DNA of 64,000 bases from CAJJBL01 sp964519035 (GTDB taxonomy: Bacteria > Pseudomonadota > Alphaproteobacteria > Puniceispirillales > Marisalimonadaceae): assembly GCA_964519035.1 (NCBI GenBank), contig CAZFKZ010000002.1:41411-105410 (forward strand). Direction: 5' to 3'. Shown in pieces: positions 18,298-27,940 of the stretch. Within the stretch, counting starts at the first letter, position 1; each line of letters starts with the position of its first letter. The notes beneath the pieces were generated by a model that was not told where the DNA came from, did no database searches, and saw only the letters and a list, made by a program, of their open reading frames with translations. A program made the translations under genes and the position numbers.

Positions 18298-18458
18298 TTT
18301 AAAAACTTATTAATGTTTTTTAATATACTTAACACTTTAATTTAGAATTTCTTTCCATTTAAAATTATACTTTATTAAATGTAAAATTTTAAATATAAAT
18401 TTAAATTCTATTTTTATTACTAACATATTTTGTTAAATTTTCGATGTAAGGAGCAATA

Positions 18459-19817
18459 ATGTCTGAGTACGATTATGATCTTATAGTTATAGGAGCTGGA
18501 TCAGGTGGAACAAGAACAGCAAGAATATCTGCATCATATGGAGCTAAAACTTTAGTGGTAGAAGGTGACAGAGCTGGTGGTACATGCGTTTTAAGAGGTT
18601 GTGTTCCAAAAAAATTACTTGTTTACGCTTCACAATTTTCTGAACAAGTTTCTGATGCTGAAGGGTTTTGTTGGCAAGTTGATGGTTTCAAAAATAATTG
18701 GAATAAACTTATAATAAAGAAAAATAAAGAACTTGATAGATTGCATGAAATTTATGTTAATTTGATTAAAAACTCAGGGTGTGATTTGATTTCTGGTTGG
18801 GGTAAAATTATAAGTCCCAATGTTGTTTCAGTTACTAAAGAAAATAACGAAGTAGTTCAGTATTCATCAAAAAAGATTATGATTGCAGTTGGAGGCGAAT
18901 CTTCTTTTCCACCATTTGATGGAAATAAATTTATGATTAACTCTGATAAAGCATTAGATCTAACTGACCTTCCTAAATCAATTGCAATATATGGGTCTGG
19001 ATACATAGCAGTAGAATTTGCTGGAATTTTTAACGGTTTTGGAGTTGAAACCCATTTAATTTTTCGTTCTGATAAAGTTTTAAGAGGGTTTGATCATGAC
19101 ATTAGAGATCAATTAATGACCTCGATGAAGCAAAAAGGTATCAAAATTCATAGTGAAAAAACAATTTCTAAGATTGAAAAGAATAATGATAAGTATAAAG
19201 TTTTACTTTCTGATCAGAATTCATTAATTGTTGGATCCGTAATGGGAGCAACTGGACGTATACCTAAAATTTCAAAACTTGAGTTAGATAAAATAGGCGT
19301 TGAAATTGGATCTAAGGGAGAAATATTAACTAACAAATATAATCAAACTAATATTGATTCAATATACGCAATAGGGGACGTTACTGATAAAGTTACATTA
19401 ACTCCAGTTGCTTTAGCAGAAGGACATGCATTTGCAGATAGAGAGTTTGGTAACAAATTAAGGTTTATTTCTTATGATAATATTGCTAGTGCAGTATTTA
19501 GTCAGCCTTCAATTGCTGTAGTAGGTTTTTCTCAAGAGGATGCTGAAAAAAAAGGTTTAAAGGTTACTGAGTATAAAAGTGGTTTTAGAGCTTTAAAAAA
19601 TACAGTTACTGGAAATGTTGAAAGAACTTTAATGAAGTTAATTGTTGAAGATAAAACTCAAAAAGTAATAGGTGCTCATATGATTGGGCCAGATTCAGCA
19701 GAAATTATTCAAGGAATAGCGATTGCTATTAAAGCCGGTGCTCTTAAATCAGATTTTGATGCGACTATAGGTATACATCCTTCTGCAGCTGAAGAGTTTG
19801 TTACTATGAGGGATTAA
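18459..19817 (+). CDS. gor: Glutathione reductase
   Basis: 452 aa FAD/NADPH disulfide reductase that regenerates GSH from GSSG in the cytosol. FAD loop IGAGSGGTRTARISASYG near residues 11-28; redox-active disulfide Cys43-x4-Cys48 (GGTCVLRGCVPKK); NAD(P) loop IYGSGYIAVEFAG; C-terminal His-Glu pair in IGIHPSAAEEF. The absence of the longer mercuric or dihydrolipoamide features supports glutathione reductase. AAGGAGC precedes the ATG. It stands next to the region with a YghU-type GST, consistent with a local demand for reduced glutathione. Confidence 0.93.
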   Translation: MSEYDYDLIVIGAGSGGTRTARISASYGAKTLVVEGDRAGGTCVLRGCVPKKLLVYASQFSEQVSDAEGFCWQVDGFKNNWNKLIIKKNKELDRLHEIYVNLIKNSGCDLISGWGKIISPNVVSVTKENNEVVQYSSKKIMIAVGGESSFPPFDGNKFMINSDKALDLTDLPKSIAIYGSGYIAVEFAGIFNGFGVETHLIFRSDKVLRGFDHDIRDQLMTSMKQKGIKIHSEKTISKIEKNNDKYKVLLSDQNSLIVGSVMGATGRIPKISKLELDKIGVEIGSKGEILTNKYNQTNIDSIYAIGDVTDKVTLTPVALAEGHAFADREFGNKLRFISYDNIASAVFSQPSIAVVGFSQEDAEKKGLKVTEYKSGFRALKNTVTGNVERTLMKLIVEDKTQKVIGAHMIGPDSAEIIQGIAIAIKAGALKSDFDATIGIHPSAAEEFVTMRD

Positions 19818-19937
19818 AATTAAAAGATTGAGACAATATTTGTAGAATTTTTGATTTTCTGTTACTTGAAAACAATATATATGTAAGAATATTATTTTTT
19901 TTACTAAAAAATATTTAATTATAAAGAAGGAAATATT

Positions 19938-21311
19938 ATGGTCGATTGGTCAGTTAATTCATGGAGAAAATTTCCTATAAAGCAAGTTCCTGAATATAGT
20001 GATAAGAACAAAGTGAGTAATGTGGAAAGTGAACTTTCTTTAAGACCACCTCTAGTCTTTGCTGAGGAGGCTAGGCGACTACGAAAAAGAATGGCTGATG
20101 TTGCTGAAGGTAAAGCCTTTTTGTTACAAGGTGGGGATTGTGCAGAGTCTTTTGCTGAACATAATGCTAATAATATAAGAGATAGTTTTAGAGTATTGTT
20201 GCAAATGGCAGTTGTTCTTACTTTTGGGTCGGCTTTACCAGTGATCAAAATTGGAAGATTAGCTGGGCAATATTCCAAGCCAAGATCGTCTTCTTTTGAA
20301 ACTATTAATAACATAGAACTTCCTAGTTATAGAGGTGATATGGTAAATGACATGGAGTTTAATAAAGAAGCTAGAGAACCAGACCCAGAACGTTTAATAA
20401 AAGTTTATGATAAATCAGCTTCTACGCTTAATTTATTAAGAGCTTTTGCAAGTGGTGGAATGGCAGACTTAACTAAATTGCATGAATGGAATCTTGAGTT
20501 TGTAAGAGGTACTAAAGAAGCTGATAAATACAAAGATCTAGCAAGTAAAATCACTTCTTCACTAGAGTTTATGAACGCTTGTGGCATGACCCCTGAAAAT
20601 ACTGCGCAATTAAGAGAGACAGAGTTTTACACTTCACATGAAGGCTTACTTTTAAATTATGAAGAAGCTCTTACAAGAAAAGATACTATAACCGAAGAAA
20701 AAGGTTGGTTTGCAACTTCAGCTCACATGTTATGGATTGGAGATAGAACAAGAAGCATAGATGAAGCACATATCGAATATATGCGAGGAATAGCAAATCC
20801 TATTGGACTCAAATGTGGACCTTCAACAGATCCAGATGATTTGCTCAGATTAATAGAAAAATTAAATCCTTTAAATCAAGCCGGTAGATTAACTTTGATA
20901 GCAAGAATGGGTGCAAATGATATAAATAAACTAAAGCCATTAGTTTCCGCCGTTAAAAAATCTGGGTTAATAGTGGGTTGGTGTTGCGATCCTATGCATG
21001 GGAATACAGTCAAAGCATCTAGTGGCTTTAAGACTAGAAAAATGGATGATATAATGACAGAAGTAAAAGGTTTTTTTAATGTACACGAAGAAATGAATAC
21101 CGTTCCAGGAGGGGTGCATTTTGAAATGACTGGTCAAAACGTTACAGAATGTGTGGGTGGTGTTTATGCCGTTAGTGAATCTAATTTAGGTGACAGGTAT
21201 CACACTCATTGTGATCCAAGATTAAATGCAACTCAATCTTTGGAATTAGCATTTTTAGTTGCAGATTTATTGTCAGAAACTCGAGGCAAAGCAAAAAAAT
21301 CTTTATCATAG
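19938..21311 (+). CDS. aroG: Class II DAHP synthase (3-deoxy-7-phosphoheptulonate synthase)
   Basis: First enzyme of the shikimate pathway: condenses phosphoenolpyruvate with erythrose-4-phosphate. 457 aa with the plant/actinobacterial type-II text: PPLVFAEEARRLRKRMADVA, LLQGGDCAESFAEH, GDMVND, GWCCDPMHGNT and GGVHFEMTGQNVTEC, which contain the PEP- and metal-binding Cys, His and Glu residues. The start follows AGAAGGAAATATT. The TTG of the nicotinate phosphoribosyltransferase lies 24 bases after its stop, suggesting cotranscription. The symbol is by function (also used: aroF, aroH). Confidence 0.93.
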   Translation: MVDWSVNSWRKFPIKQVPEYSDKNKVSNVESELSLRPPLVFAEEARRLRKRMADVAEGKAFLLQGGDCAESFAEHNANNIRDSFRVLLQMAVVLTFGSALPVIKIGRLAGQYSKPRSSSFETINNIELPSYRGDMVNDMEFNKEAREPDPERLIKVYDKSASTLNLLRAFASGGMADLTKLHEWNLEFVRGTKEADKYKDLASKITSSLEFMNACGMTPENTAQLRETEFYTSHEGLLLNYEEALTRKDTITEEKGWFATSAHMLWIGDRTRSIDEAHIEYMRGIANPIGLKCGPSTDPDDLLRLIEKLNPLNQAGRLTLIARMGANDINKLKPLVSAVKKSGLIVGWCCDPMHGNTVKASSGFKTRKMDDIMTEVKGFFNVHEEMNTVPGGVHFEMTGQNVTECVGGVYAVSESNLGDRYHTHCDPRLNATQSLELAFLVADLLSETRGKAKKSLS

Positions 21312-21334
21312 GTCTCTTAAAAAGGGTTAGTCAT

Positions 21335-22516
21335 TTGTCACAACATAAAAATAAATCAAATATTAAAATTATTAAAAAAAACAACTGGCCTGTTGATTTG
21401 AGGCCAAATCCTAATCAATTAGCTTCTGTGACAGACACTTATTTTTTAAGAACACGTGACATAGTCTCTTCCTATGGAGATACAGAAGTTACCTACGCAA
21501 TCTTTATGAGGCGTCCAGTTCTATCAGCTGTAAACCTAGCCATTGATTGGCTTCAGGCAATAGTTAAAGAAAGAAAAGGTAGTGTAAACATTAAACGTTG
21601 TTTTAAAGAAGGTGATGATGTTGGAGCTGGAGAGCCAATGATTTACATATCTGGATCAATGTTAATTTTAGTTGATCTGGAAACATCGTTACTTCAAAAG
21701 ATAGGAGCTACTTGCGTAGCTGCATATAACGCAAGGTCCATGGTTGAAAGTTTAAAAAAAACCTCGTTTTTAGCTATGGATGCAAGACATTGTGCTGGAA
21801 CTGATATGGCTGACTTAATGGCCTATGGTGCTTTTGTAGGTTCTGAAAGAGTTAAATCTGAAGGAGAAGCAGTTGGCTTCATTGGATGTGCTACAGATAG
21901 AACTGCTCATTTATTTGAAAATACTAAAGGTTTAGGTACTATGCCGCATGCACTTGTAGGTTATGCGGGCTCGACACTAAAAGCAGCTCAAATGTTTCAT
22001 TCCAAATGGCCAGACCAACCTTTAACTGTTTTAATAGACTATTTTGGAAAAGAAATCACAGATGGTTTGATGGTATGTAGAGCATTCAAAACTTTAGCGG
22101 ATAAAGGAACTTTATCTCTTAGGTTAGATACTCACGGTGGGAGATATATAGAAGGGTTAGATGTTGCTGGATCTTATGCTATTTTAGAAAGAAATTGCCC
22201 TGACGCTATTAGAGGTTATAGAACTGAACAAGAACTAAGATATTTAATAGGTACTGGAGTTTCAGCAGCAGCAGTTTGGCACTTAAGAGAGATGCTTGAT
22301 AATGAAGGTTTTGAAAATGTTAGAATAGTAGCGTCAAGTGGTTTTGGGCCGGAAAAATGTAAGGTCTTCTCATTAGCAAATGTTCCAGTAGATGTTATTG
22401 GAACGGGTTCTTATTTACCAAGTAGATGGTCGGAGACCTATGCGACTGCAGATATTATTTCTTATGGTGGAAAATCACAGGTAAAACTTGGAAGAGAGTT
22501 TTTACTTCGTCGTTAA
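21335..22516 (+). CDS. pncB: Nicotinate phosphoribosyltransferase
   Basis: Makes nicotinate mononucleotide from nicotinate and PRPP in NAD salvage. 393 aa; family text includes NQLASVTDTYFLRTRDI near the N-terminus, SFLAMDARHCAGTDMADLMA, VLIDYFGKEITDG, LSLRLDTHGGRYIEGLD and RIVASSGFGPEKC for the phosphate-binding end. The start is TTG (21335), with AAAGGG about 11 bases upstream. It is immediately followed by NAD synthetase (31 bases), so the pair covers two steps of the same route: nicotinate to NaMN, and NaAD to NAD. Confidence 0.85.
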   Translation: MSQHKNKSNIKIIKKNNWPVDLRPNPNQLASVTDTYFLRTRDIVSSYGDTEVTYAIFMRRPVLSAVNLAIDWLQAIVKERKGSVNIKRCFKEGDDVGAGEPMIYISGSMLILVDLETSLLQKIGATCVAAYNARSMVESLKKTSFLAMDARHCAGTDMADLMAYGAFVGSERVKSEGEAVGFIGCATDRTAHLFENTKGLGTMPHALVGYAGSTLKAAQMFHSKWPDQPLTVLIDYFGKEITDGLMVCRAFKTLADKGTLSLRLDTHGGRYIEGLDVAGSYAILERNCPDAIRGYRTEQELRYLIGTGVSAAAVWHLREMLDNEGFENVRIVASSGFGPEKCKVFSLANVPVDVIGTGSYLPSRWSETYATADIISYGGKSQVKLGREFLLRR

Positions 22517-22547
22517 AAAAAATAATTTTATAGGTTAAATTCGTTAA

Positions 22548-24206
22548 ATGAAAAATAAACTTAAAATTGCTCTTGCTCAGTTAAATCCAATTGTAGGTGA
22601 CGTTAAAGGCAACATCAAAAAGTTAATAAAAGTTAGAAGTACGTTAAATAAAGATGTTGATATTATTGTTGCTCCAGAATTATATGTCACTGGTTATCCA
22701 ATTGATGATTTAGTTCTTAGAGACGATTTTTTAGAACTTGTAAAAAATGAAATTGAACAACTTGCTGAATTAACTAAAGATAATAATGCTGCTATTATAA
22801 TTGGTGCTCCAAGAAAAGAGAAAGAATCTATTAAGAACTCTGTTTTTATTTTAGACCATGGAAAAATAATAACTTATAGAGATAAGTATAACTTACCGAA
22901 TTCTGGAGTTTTTGATGAACAAAGAATATTTTCTCCAGGAGCATTGTCAGGGCCAGTAAAAGTAAGAGATGTCTTAATAGGATTACCAATTTGTGAAGAT
23001 ATATGGACGGAAACTGTAATTGAATGTTTGTGTGAAACAGGCGCTGAAATAATCCTATCTATTAACGCTTCTCCATATTCCACAAAAAAAATTGATCAAC
23101 GTATGTCTGTTGCGGTCTCTAGAGTTTTAGAATCAAAGTTACCTTTAATTTATTTAAATAGAGTAGGAGGTCAGGATGAATTAGTTTTTGATGGTTCATC
23201 TTTCTCTTTGAGTCATAAAGGTGAATTAACTTCTCAATCTTATGATTTTAAAGAACATACCTCAGTGATAACTCTAAAAAAAGAAGGTGAAAATTGGATC
23301 TGCGAGGGAGAAATTAATTCAGTTTCTTCTCATTTAGAAAGTTTATACAAGGCTTTAGTGATTAGTGTTAGGGATTATGTTAAGAACAATGGGTTTCCTG
23401 GTGTAATTTTAGGTATGTCTGGTGGAATAGATTCTGCTTTAGTTGCTGCAATTGCAACAGATGCATTAGGGCCTAAATTAGTTAAAGCTATAATGATGCC
23501 CAGTCCTTATACTAGTAGTGAAAGTTTAGAAGATGCTGAGTTAGCTTCATCAATGCTAGGTATTGATTACTCTTACTTAAATATAAAAGATGGAATGGAA
23601 GAAGTTGATAATATTTTACAAGGTTTTAAAGGTCCTTATAAGGACCCTGGCATAACTGAAGAAAATATTCAATCAAGGCTTAGAGGATTAGTTTTGATGG
23701 CTATTTCTAATAAATTTGGATCTATGGTTTTAGCAACAGGTAATAAATCAGAATATGCTGTTGGTTATGCTACACTTTATGGTGACATGTGTGGAGGGTT
23801 TGCAGTTATAAAAGATGTCTGGAAAAGTGATGTTTTTAAACTTTGTGAATGGAGAAATTTAAATAACCCTGATGGTTTATTAGGGCCTAATGGAACTGTT
23901 ATTCCAAAACGTATAATATCTAAACCTCCTAGTGCAGAGTTAAGAGATGATCAAAAAGATACTGATAGTTTACCTGAGTACGATATTCTTGATGCTATAT
24001 TAAAAAAATTAGTAGAAGAAAACTTCTCCTTAAATCAAATTATAAATCAAGGTTTTAACATTGATGATGTTAAAAAAATATCTATGCTATTATCTAGATC
24101 AGAATATAAAAGATTTCAATCTGCTCCTGGACCAAAAGTTACAGAAAAAGCATTTGGAAGAGATAGAAGATATCCTTTAACAAGTGGTTTTAGGAATTGG
24201 AGTTAA
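22548..24206 (+). CDS. nadE: Glutamine-dependent NAD(+) synthetase
   Basis: 552 aa two-domain enzyme converting deamido-NAD to NAD with ammonia taken from glutamine. N-terminal nitrilase-type glutaminase triad: Glu44 (APELYVTGYP), Lys113 (YRDKYNLPN) and Cys149 (GLPICEDIW). C-terminal synthetase domain from about residue 265 with the ATP-pyrophosphatase loop SGGIDS at 291-296 and ATGNKSEYAVGY. Both domains are intact, so the enzyme does not need free ammonia. Upstream neighbour is the nicotinate phosphoribosyltransferase. Confidence 0.96.
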   Translation: MKNKLKIALAQLNPIVGDVKGNIKKLIKVRSTLNKDVDIIVAPELYVTGYPIDDLVLRDDFLELVKNEIEQLAELTKDNNAAIIIGAPRKEKESIKNSVFILDHGKIITYRDKYNLPNSGVFDEQRIFSPGALSGPVKVRDVLIGLPICEDIWTETVIECLCETGAEIILSINASPYSTKKIDQRMSVAVSRVLESKLPLIYLNRVGGQDELVFDGSSFSLSHKGELTSQSYDFKEHTSVITLKKEGENWICEGEINSVSSHLESLYKALVISVRDYVKNNGFPGVILGMSGGIDSALVAAIATDALGPKLVKAIMMPSPYTSSESLEDAELASSMLGIDYSYLNIKDGMEEVDNILQGFKGPYKDPGITEENIQSRLRGLVLMAISNKFGSMVLATGNKSEYAVGYATLYGDMCGGFAVIKDVWKSDVFKLCEWRNLNNPDGLLGPNGTVIPKRIISKPPSAELRDDQKDTDSLPEYDILDAILKKLVEENFSLNQIINQGFNIDDVKKISMLLSRSEYKRFQSAPGPKVTEKAFGRDRRYPLTSGFRNWS

Positions 24207-24290
24207 ATCAATTCAATTGTAATTGTGTTAAATTACTTCATTTAATATTTTATATTAAAGTTTAATGTTTTATTAAAACTAGGAATAATT

Positions 24291-25622
24291 ATGGTTAAAG
24301 TTCGTTTCGCACCAAGCCCAACTGGTTATTTACATATTGGAAACTTTAGAACAGCTTTAGTAAATTTTTTATTTGCCAGAAAAAAAAACGGTCACTTTAT
24401 GCTAAGAATTGACGACACAGATCATGAAAGGTCTACTTTGCAATTTGAAAAATCTATAAAAGATGACTTAAGTTGGATGAGTTTAAACTGGGATAGTATT
24501 GAAAAACAATCATCTAGGATTAAACGCTATGATGAAATTCTTCAGATATTACTTGATAAAAAACGAGCATATCCCTGCTTTGAAACTGCAGAAGAATTGT
24601 CTCTTAAAAGAAAAGTACAATTATCATCTGGCAAACCGCCTGTTTATGATAGATCTGCATTAAAACTATCAGATTCGGATATCGCTAGTTTAAAAACGCA
24701 AGGAAAAAAACCTCATTTTAGATTTCTCTTAGATCATTCTCAAGTCAATTGGAATGATCTAGTTAAAGGTGAAAGTAAGTATCATATGTCAAGTCTATCA
24801 GATCCTGTTATTTTAAGAGAAGATGGTAGAGTTATATATACCTTAGCTTCTGTAGTTGATGATATTGATTTTGAAATAACTCATATTTTGAGAGGTGAGG
24901 ATCATATGACAAACTCAGCAGCGCAAATACAATTATTTGAGGCTTTAGGTTCTAAAGCTCCTGAGTTAGGTCATTTATCATTGTTAACAGATATTTCTGG
25001 TTCAGGTTTATCTAAACGTTTGGGTAGTTTATCTCTTCAGGATTTGAAGAGTGAGGGTTTTCAACCCATGGCTATTTCCTCATTACTCTCAAAAGTTGGA
25101 ACATCAGACCCAGTTGAGATTAAAAAAGATATACAAAAAATAATTATAGATTTTGATATAAATAAATTTGGTAGATCTAAACCAAAATTTGATAAAAATG
25201 AATTGTCAAATTTAAATTCTAAGATTTTTCAATTGATGGATTATGAAGAATTAAGTGAAGATTTAAATAAAATAAACTCTGACATGACAATTGAACTTTG
25301 GAATCTAATTAAAGGTAATATTACTACTTTAAAAGATGTAAATGAATGGTTTAACGTATGTTACGGAAAAATAACACCAATTATAGAAAATAAAACTCTA
25401 ATAGATTTAGCACTTAATCTGATCCCAAAAACTGACTTTGATGAGAATACTTGGACAATATGGACAAAAGCATTATCAAAAGAAAGTGGTAAAAAAGGTA
25501 AAGATTTATTTATGCCTATGAGATTATGTCTAACTGGGCAAAATAAAGGTCCCGAAATGGCAGAATTAATTCGAATAATGGGAAGAGATAGAGTTATTAG
25601 TAGGTTGAGTAATAAAAAATAA
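24291..25622 (+). CDS. gltX: Glutamyl-tRNA synthetase
   Basis: Class I aminoacyl-tRNA synthetase of 443 aa. HIGN at residues 15-18 and LSKR at 240-243 (the HIGH and KMSKS signatures); DDTDHERS follows the first. The residues around HLSLLTDISGSGLSKRLGSL and PMAISSLLSKVGTSDP resemble the second GltX type that many Alphaproteobacteria carry beside a canonical copy, so a second gltX may exist elsewhere (inference). AGGAATAATT precedes the ATG. Followed within 15 bases by cysS. Confidence 0.95.
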   Translation: MVKVRFAPSPTGYLHIGNFRTALVNFLFARKKNGHFMLRIDDTDHERSTLQFEKSIKDDLSWMSLNWDSIEKQSSRIKRYDEILQILLDKKRAYPCFETAEELSLKRKVQLSSGKPPVYDRSALKLSDSDIASLKTQGKKPHFRFLLDHSQVNWNDLVKGESKYHMSSLSDPVILREDGRVIYTLASVVDDIDFEITHILRGEDHMTNSAAQIQLFEALGSKAPELGHLSLLTDISGSGLSKRLGSLSLQDLKSEGFQPMAISSLLSKVGTSDPVEIKKDIQKIIIDFDINKFGRSKPKFDKNELSNLNSKIFQLMDYEELSEDLNKINSDMTIELWNLIKGNITTLKDVNEWFNVCYGKITPIIENKTLIDLALNLIPKTDFDENTWTIWTKALSKESGKKGKDLFMPMRLCLTGQNKGPEMAELIRIMGRDRVISRLSNKK

Positions 25623-25636
25623 GAAAACAGAAAATT

Positions 25637-27013
25637 ATGAATAATTTAAAATTATATAATACTTTAGGAAAAAAACTAGAAAATTTTAATCCTATCAATT
25701 CTGAAAATATTAGAATATATGCCTGTGGGCCAACAGTATATGATTCAATTCATATAGGAAATGCCAGACCTTTAGTTGTATTTGATATTTTAGTTAGACT
25801 ATTAAAAACAATCTATCCAAAAGTTACTTATGTCAGAAATATTACTGATGTTGATGATAAAATAAATCAACGTGCCAATGAAAAAAAAATATCCATTACT
25901 GAATTAACAAATCAAACAATTAAAGATTTCCATATTCATTGTTTATCTTTGTGTAACTTAACTCCGGAATATGAACCAAAGGCTACAGACCATATTAATG
26001 AAATGATAGAAATGATTAAAACCCTTATATCAAAAGGTTTTGCATATGTCTCTTCTAACAATGTACTTTTTTCTATTAAAAAATTTAATAAATATGGAAA
26101 TTTATCAGGAAGATTATTAGAGGAAATGATATCAGGGTCTCGTGTGAATGTTGCTGAATACAAAAATAATCCTGGTGATTTTATATTGTGGAAACCATCT
26201 TCAAAAGAACTGCCTGGCTGGAATAGTCCATGGGGAAGGGGAAGGCCAGGATGGCATATTGAATGTTCAGCTATGAGTAAGAAATATTTAGGTAATCATT
26301 TTGATATACATGCTGGTGGTGCCGATCTTATATTTCCCCATCATGAAAATGAAATTGCTCAATCATGTTGTGCCAATAATTCTAGTTTAATGGCAAATTA
26401 TTGGATTCATAATGGATATGTTACGTCTGAGGGAGAAAAAATGTCAAAGTCTCTTGGAAACTTTACTACTATTAAAAATTTACTTGCAAACTATGATGGT
26501 GAATCAATAAGGTATGCTCTATTACAGGCTCACTACAGGGCTCCATTAAGTTTTAGTGTAAATACTGTAAGTGAAGCTAAAAAATCTTTGTCTAGACTTT
26601 ACAGAGCTGTTGATGGTTTCGAGGTAAATGGTGAAGTCGATAAAGAGATATTTTTAAATTTAAATGATGATTTAAATACTCCTAAAGCATTAGCTAGATC
26701 TCATTATCTAGCTGACCAAGCAAATAAGGGAAGTAAAGAATGTGCTCAACAGTTAAAAAATTCGAGTTTAATTTTAGGAATACTATCTAATTCCTCAGAA
26801 AATTGGCTTAAATATGGAAGTGCTAATCAACAAGATAATGTAAATTTGAATTCAACAATGAATGATGATCAAATTAATAATTTAATATTAGAACGAAAAA
26901 TGGCTAAAGATAACAAAGATTTTTCCAAAGCTGATGAAATTAGAGAAACTTTGCTAAAATCAAATATAACTCTTGAAGATAAAGCAGATAAAACTGTATG
27001 GAGAAGAAGTTAA
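25637..27013 (+). CDS. cysS: Cysteinyl-tRNA synthetase
   Basis: Charges tRNA-Cys. 458 aa class I synthetase: Zn-binding Cys30 in YACGPTVYDSIHIGNARP, HIGN 39-42, the second zinc ligands in WHIECSAMS and GGADLIFPHHENEIAQ, and KMSKS at 268-272. The C-terminal anticodon-binding helix bundle ends ETLLKSNITLEDKADKTVWRR, the usual ending. Adjacent to gltX and trmJ in the same direction with short gaps, forming a translation-related run. Confidence 0.97.
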   Translation: MNNLKLYNTLGKKLENFNPINSENIRIYACGPTVYDSIHIGNARPLVVFDILVRLLKTIYPKVTYVRNITDVDDKINQRANEKKISITELTNQTIKDFHIHCLSLCNLTPEYEPKATDHINEMIEMIKTLISKGFAYVSSNNVLFSIKKFNKYGNLSGRLLEEMISGSRVNVAEYKNNPGDFILWKPSSKELPGWNSPWGRGRPGWHIECSAMSKKYLGNHFDIHAGGADLIFPHHENEIAQSCCANNSSLMANYWIHNGYVTSEGEKMSKSLGNFTTIKNLLANYDGESIRYALLQAHYRAPLSFSVNTVSEAKKSLSRLYRAVDGFEVNGEVDKEIFLNLNDDLNTPKALARSHYLADQANKGSKECAQQLKNSSLILGILSNSSENWLKYGSANQQDNVNLNSTMNDDQINNLILERKMAKDNKDFSKADEIRETLLKSNITLEDKADKTVWRRS

Positions 27014-27031
27014 TTAAAATATGAACTGTAA

Positions 27032-27793
27032 ATGACTAATCTTAATCCCTACATTATCCTCTCTAGGCCTCAATTGGGAGAAAACATTGGTTCTTCTGCT
27101 AGAGCCATGAAAAATTTTGGAATTAATAATCTAAGATTAATATCTCCAAGAGATGGATGGCCAAATAAATCTGCTTATGCTATTTCGGCTGGAGCTGACG
27201 ATATTCTAGATAATTTAATGTGTTTTAATTCTTTGGATGAGGCAACTCACGATATATCATTGCTAATAGCTACTACTGCGCGAAAAAGAGTTGTGGGAAC
27301 TAAGTCTTTAAACATTTATGAAGCTATTTCAAAATCTTATAAGCACACAACTGAAGGTGGAAAGGTAGGTTTTCTATTTGGTGCAGAGCAATCAGGTCTA
27401 TCCAATGATGATGTTGTTCTAGCTGATTTTACAGTTTCAATGCCTTTAAACAAAGAATTTTCCTCATTAAATTTATCTCAAGCAGTTTTATTAATTTGTT
27501 GGGAATGGAATAGAATAAAATTAATACAATCAGAAAGTAAAAATAATGAAGTTTTAGTTAATAAAAAATTAAAAAAAAGCACAGAACTCTCTAATATTGG
27601 TGATAGAGAATATTTTTATAAACAATTAGATGAAATGTTAACTAAATCTGGTTTTTTCTATTCTCCAGAAATGGCCCCTGTTGTTAAACGTAATATTAGA
27701 AGCTTATTTAATCGTGCTTCTTTAACTCATCAAGATTTAAGAACATTACATGGAATAATTAGATCATTGACTGGAAATACAAATCGTTCTTGA
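27032..27793 (+). CDS. trmJ: tRNA (cytidine/uridine-2'-O-)-methyltransferase TrmJ
   Basis: SPOUT-class RNA methyltransferase that 2'-O-methylates position 32 of several tRNAs using SAM. 253 aa: motif 1 ILSRPQLGENIGSSARAMKNFG at the N-terminus, motif 2 GFLFGAEQSGLSNDD and motif 3 SLNLSQAVLLICWEW form the trefoil knot; the C-terminal extension (about 175-253) is typical of TrmJ rather than TrmL. It ends in TGA. The following 147 bases lead to rpsD. Confidence 0.9.
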   Translation: MTNLNPYIILSRPQLGENIGSSARAMKNFGINNLRLISPRDGWPNKSAYAISAGADDILDNLMCFNSLDEATHDISLLIATTARKRVVGTKSLNIYEAISKSYKHTTEGGKVGFLFGAEQSGLSNDDVVLADFTVSMPLNKEFSSLNLSQAVLLICWEWNRIKLIQSESKNNEVLVNKKLKKSTELSNIGDREYFYKQLDEMLTKSGFFYSPEMAPVVKRNIRSLFNRASLTHQDLRTLHGIIRSLTGNTNRS

Positions 27794-27894
27794 CTTTTAC
27801 CATTTTGATAGTATTTTTCAATTCTAATTCCGATAACGTGGATGTTAACATGGTGTTGACTATCCCGAAGTTTAATACTTATTTTACTTCTGGT

Positions 27895-27940
27895 TGGAAG
27901 CATATTACTACTTTTAAAGTAGTTTCAAAAGGGATGTGTA
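27895..27940 (+). promoter_or_regulatory. rpsD leader hairpin, possible translational control
   Basis: A small inverted repeat, ACTACTT / AAGTAGT (27907-27923), lies just before the rpsD ribosome site (AAAAGGG, about 27926-27932). Ribosomal protein S4 represses its own operon through leader structures in other bacteria; here that is only suggested by position. A TTGACT at 27856 could be a -35 box, but no good -10 element sits 17 bases later. Confidence 0.25.

Noticed and set aside
19919..20314. 131-codon minus-strand frame
   Set aside because: Antisense to class II DAHP synthase.
27790..27884. Strong sigma-70 promoter before rpsD
   Set aside because: Two TTGACT boxes are seen, but neither has a good -10 at 16-18 bases.
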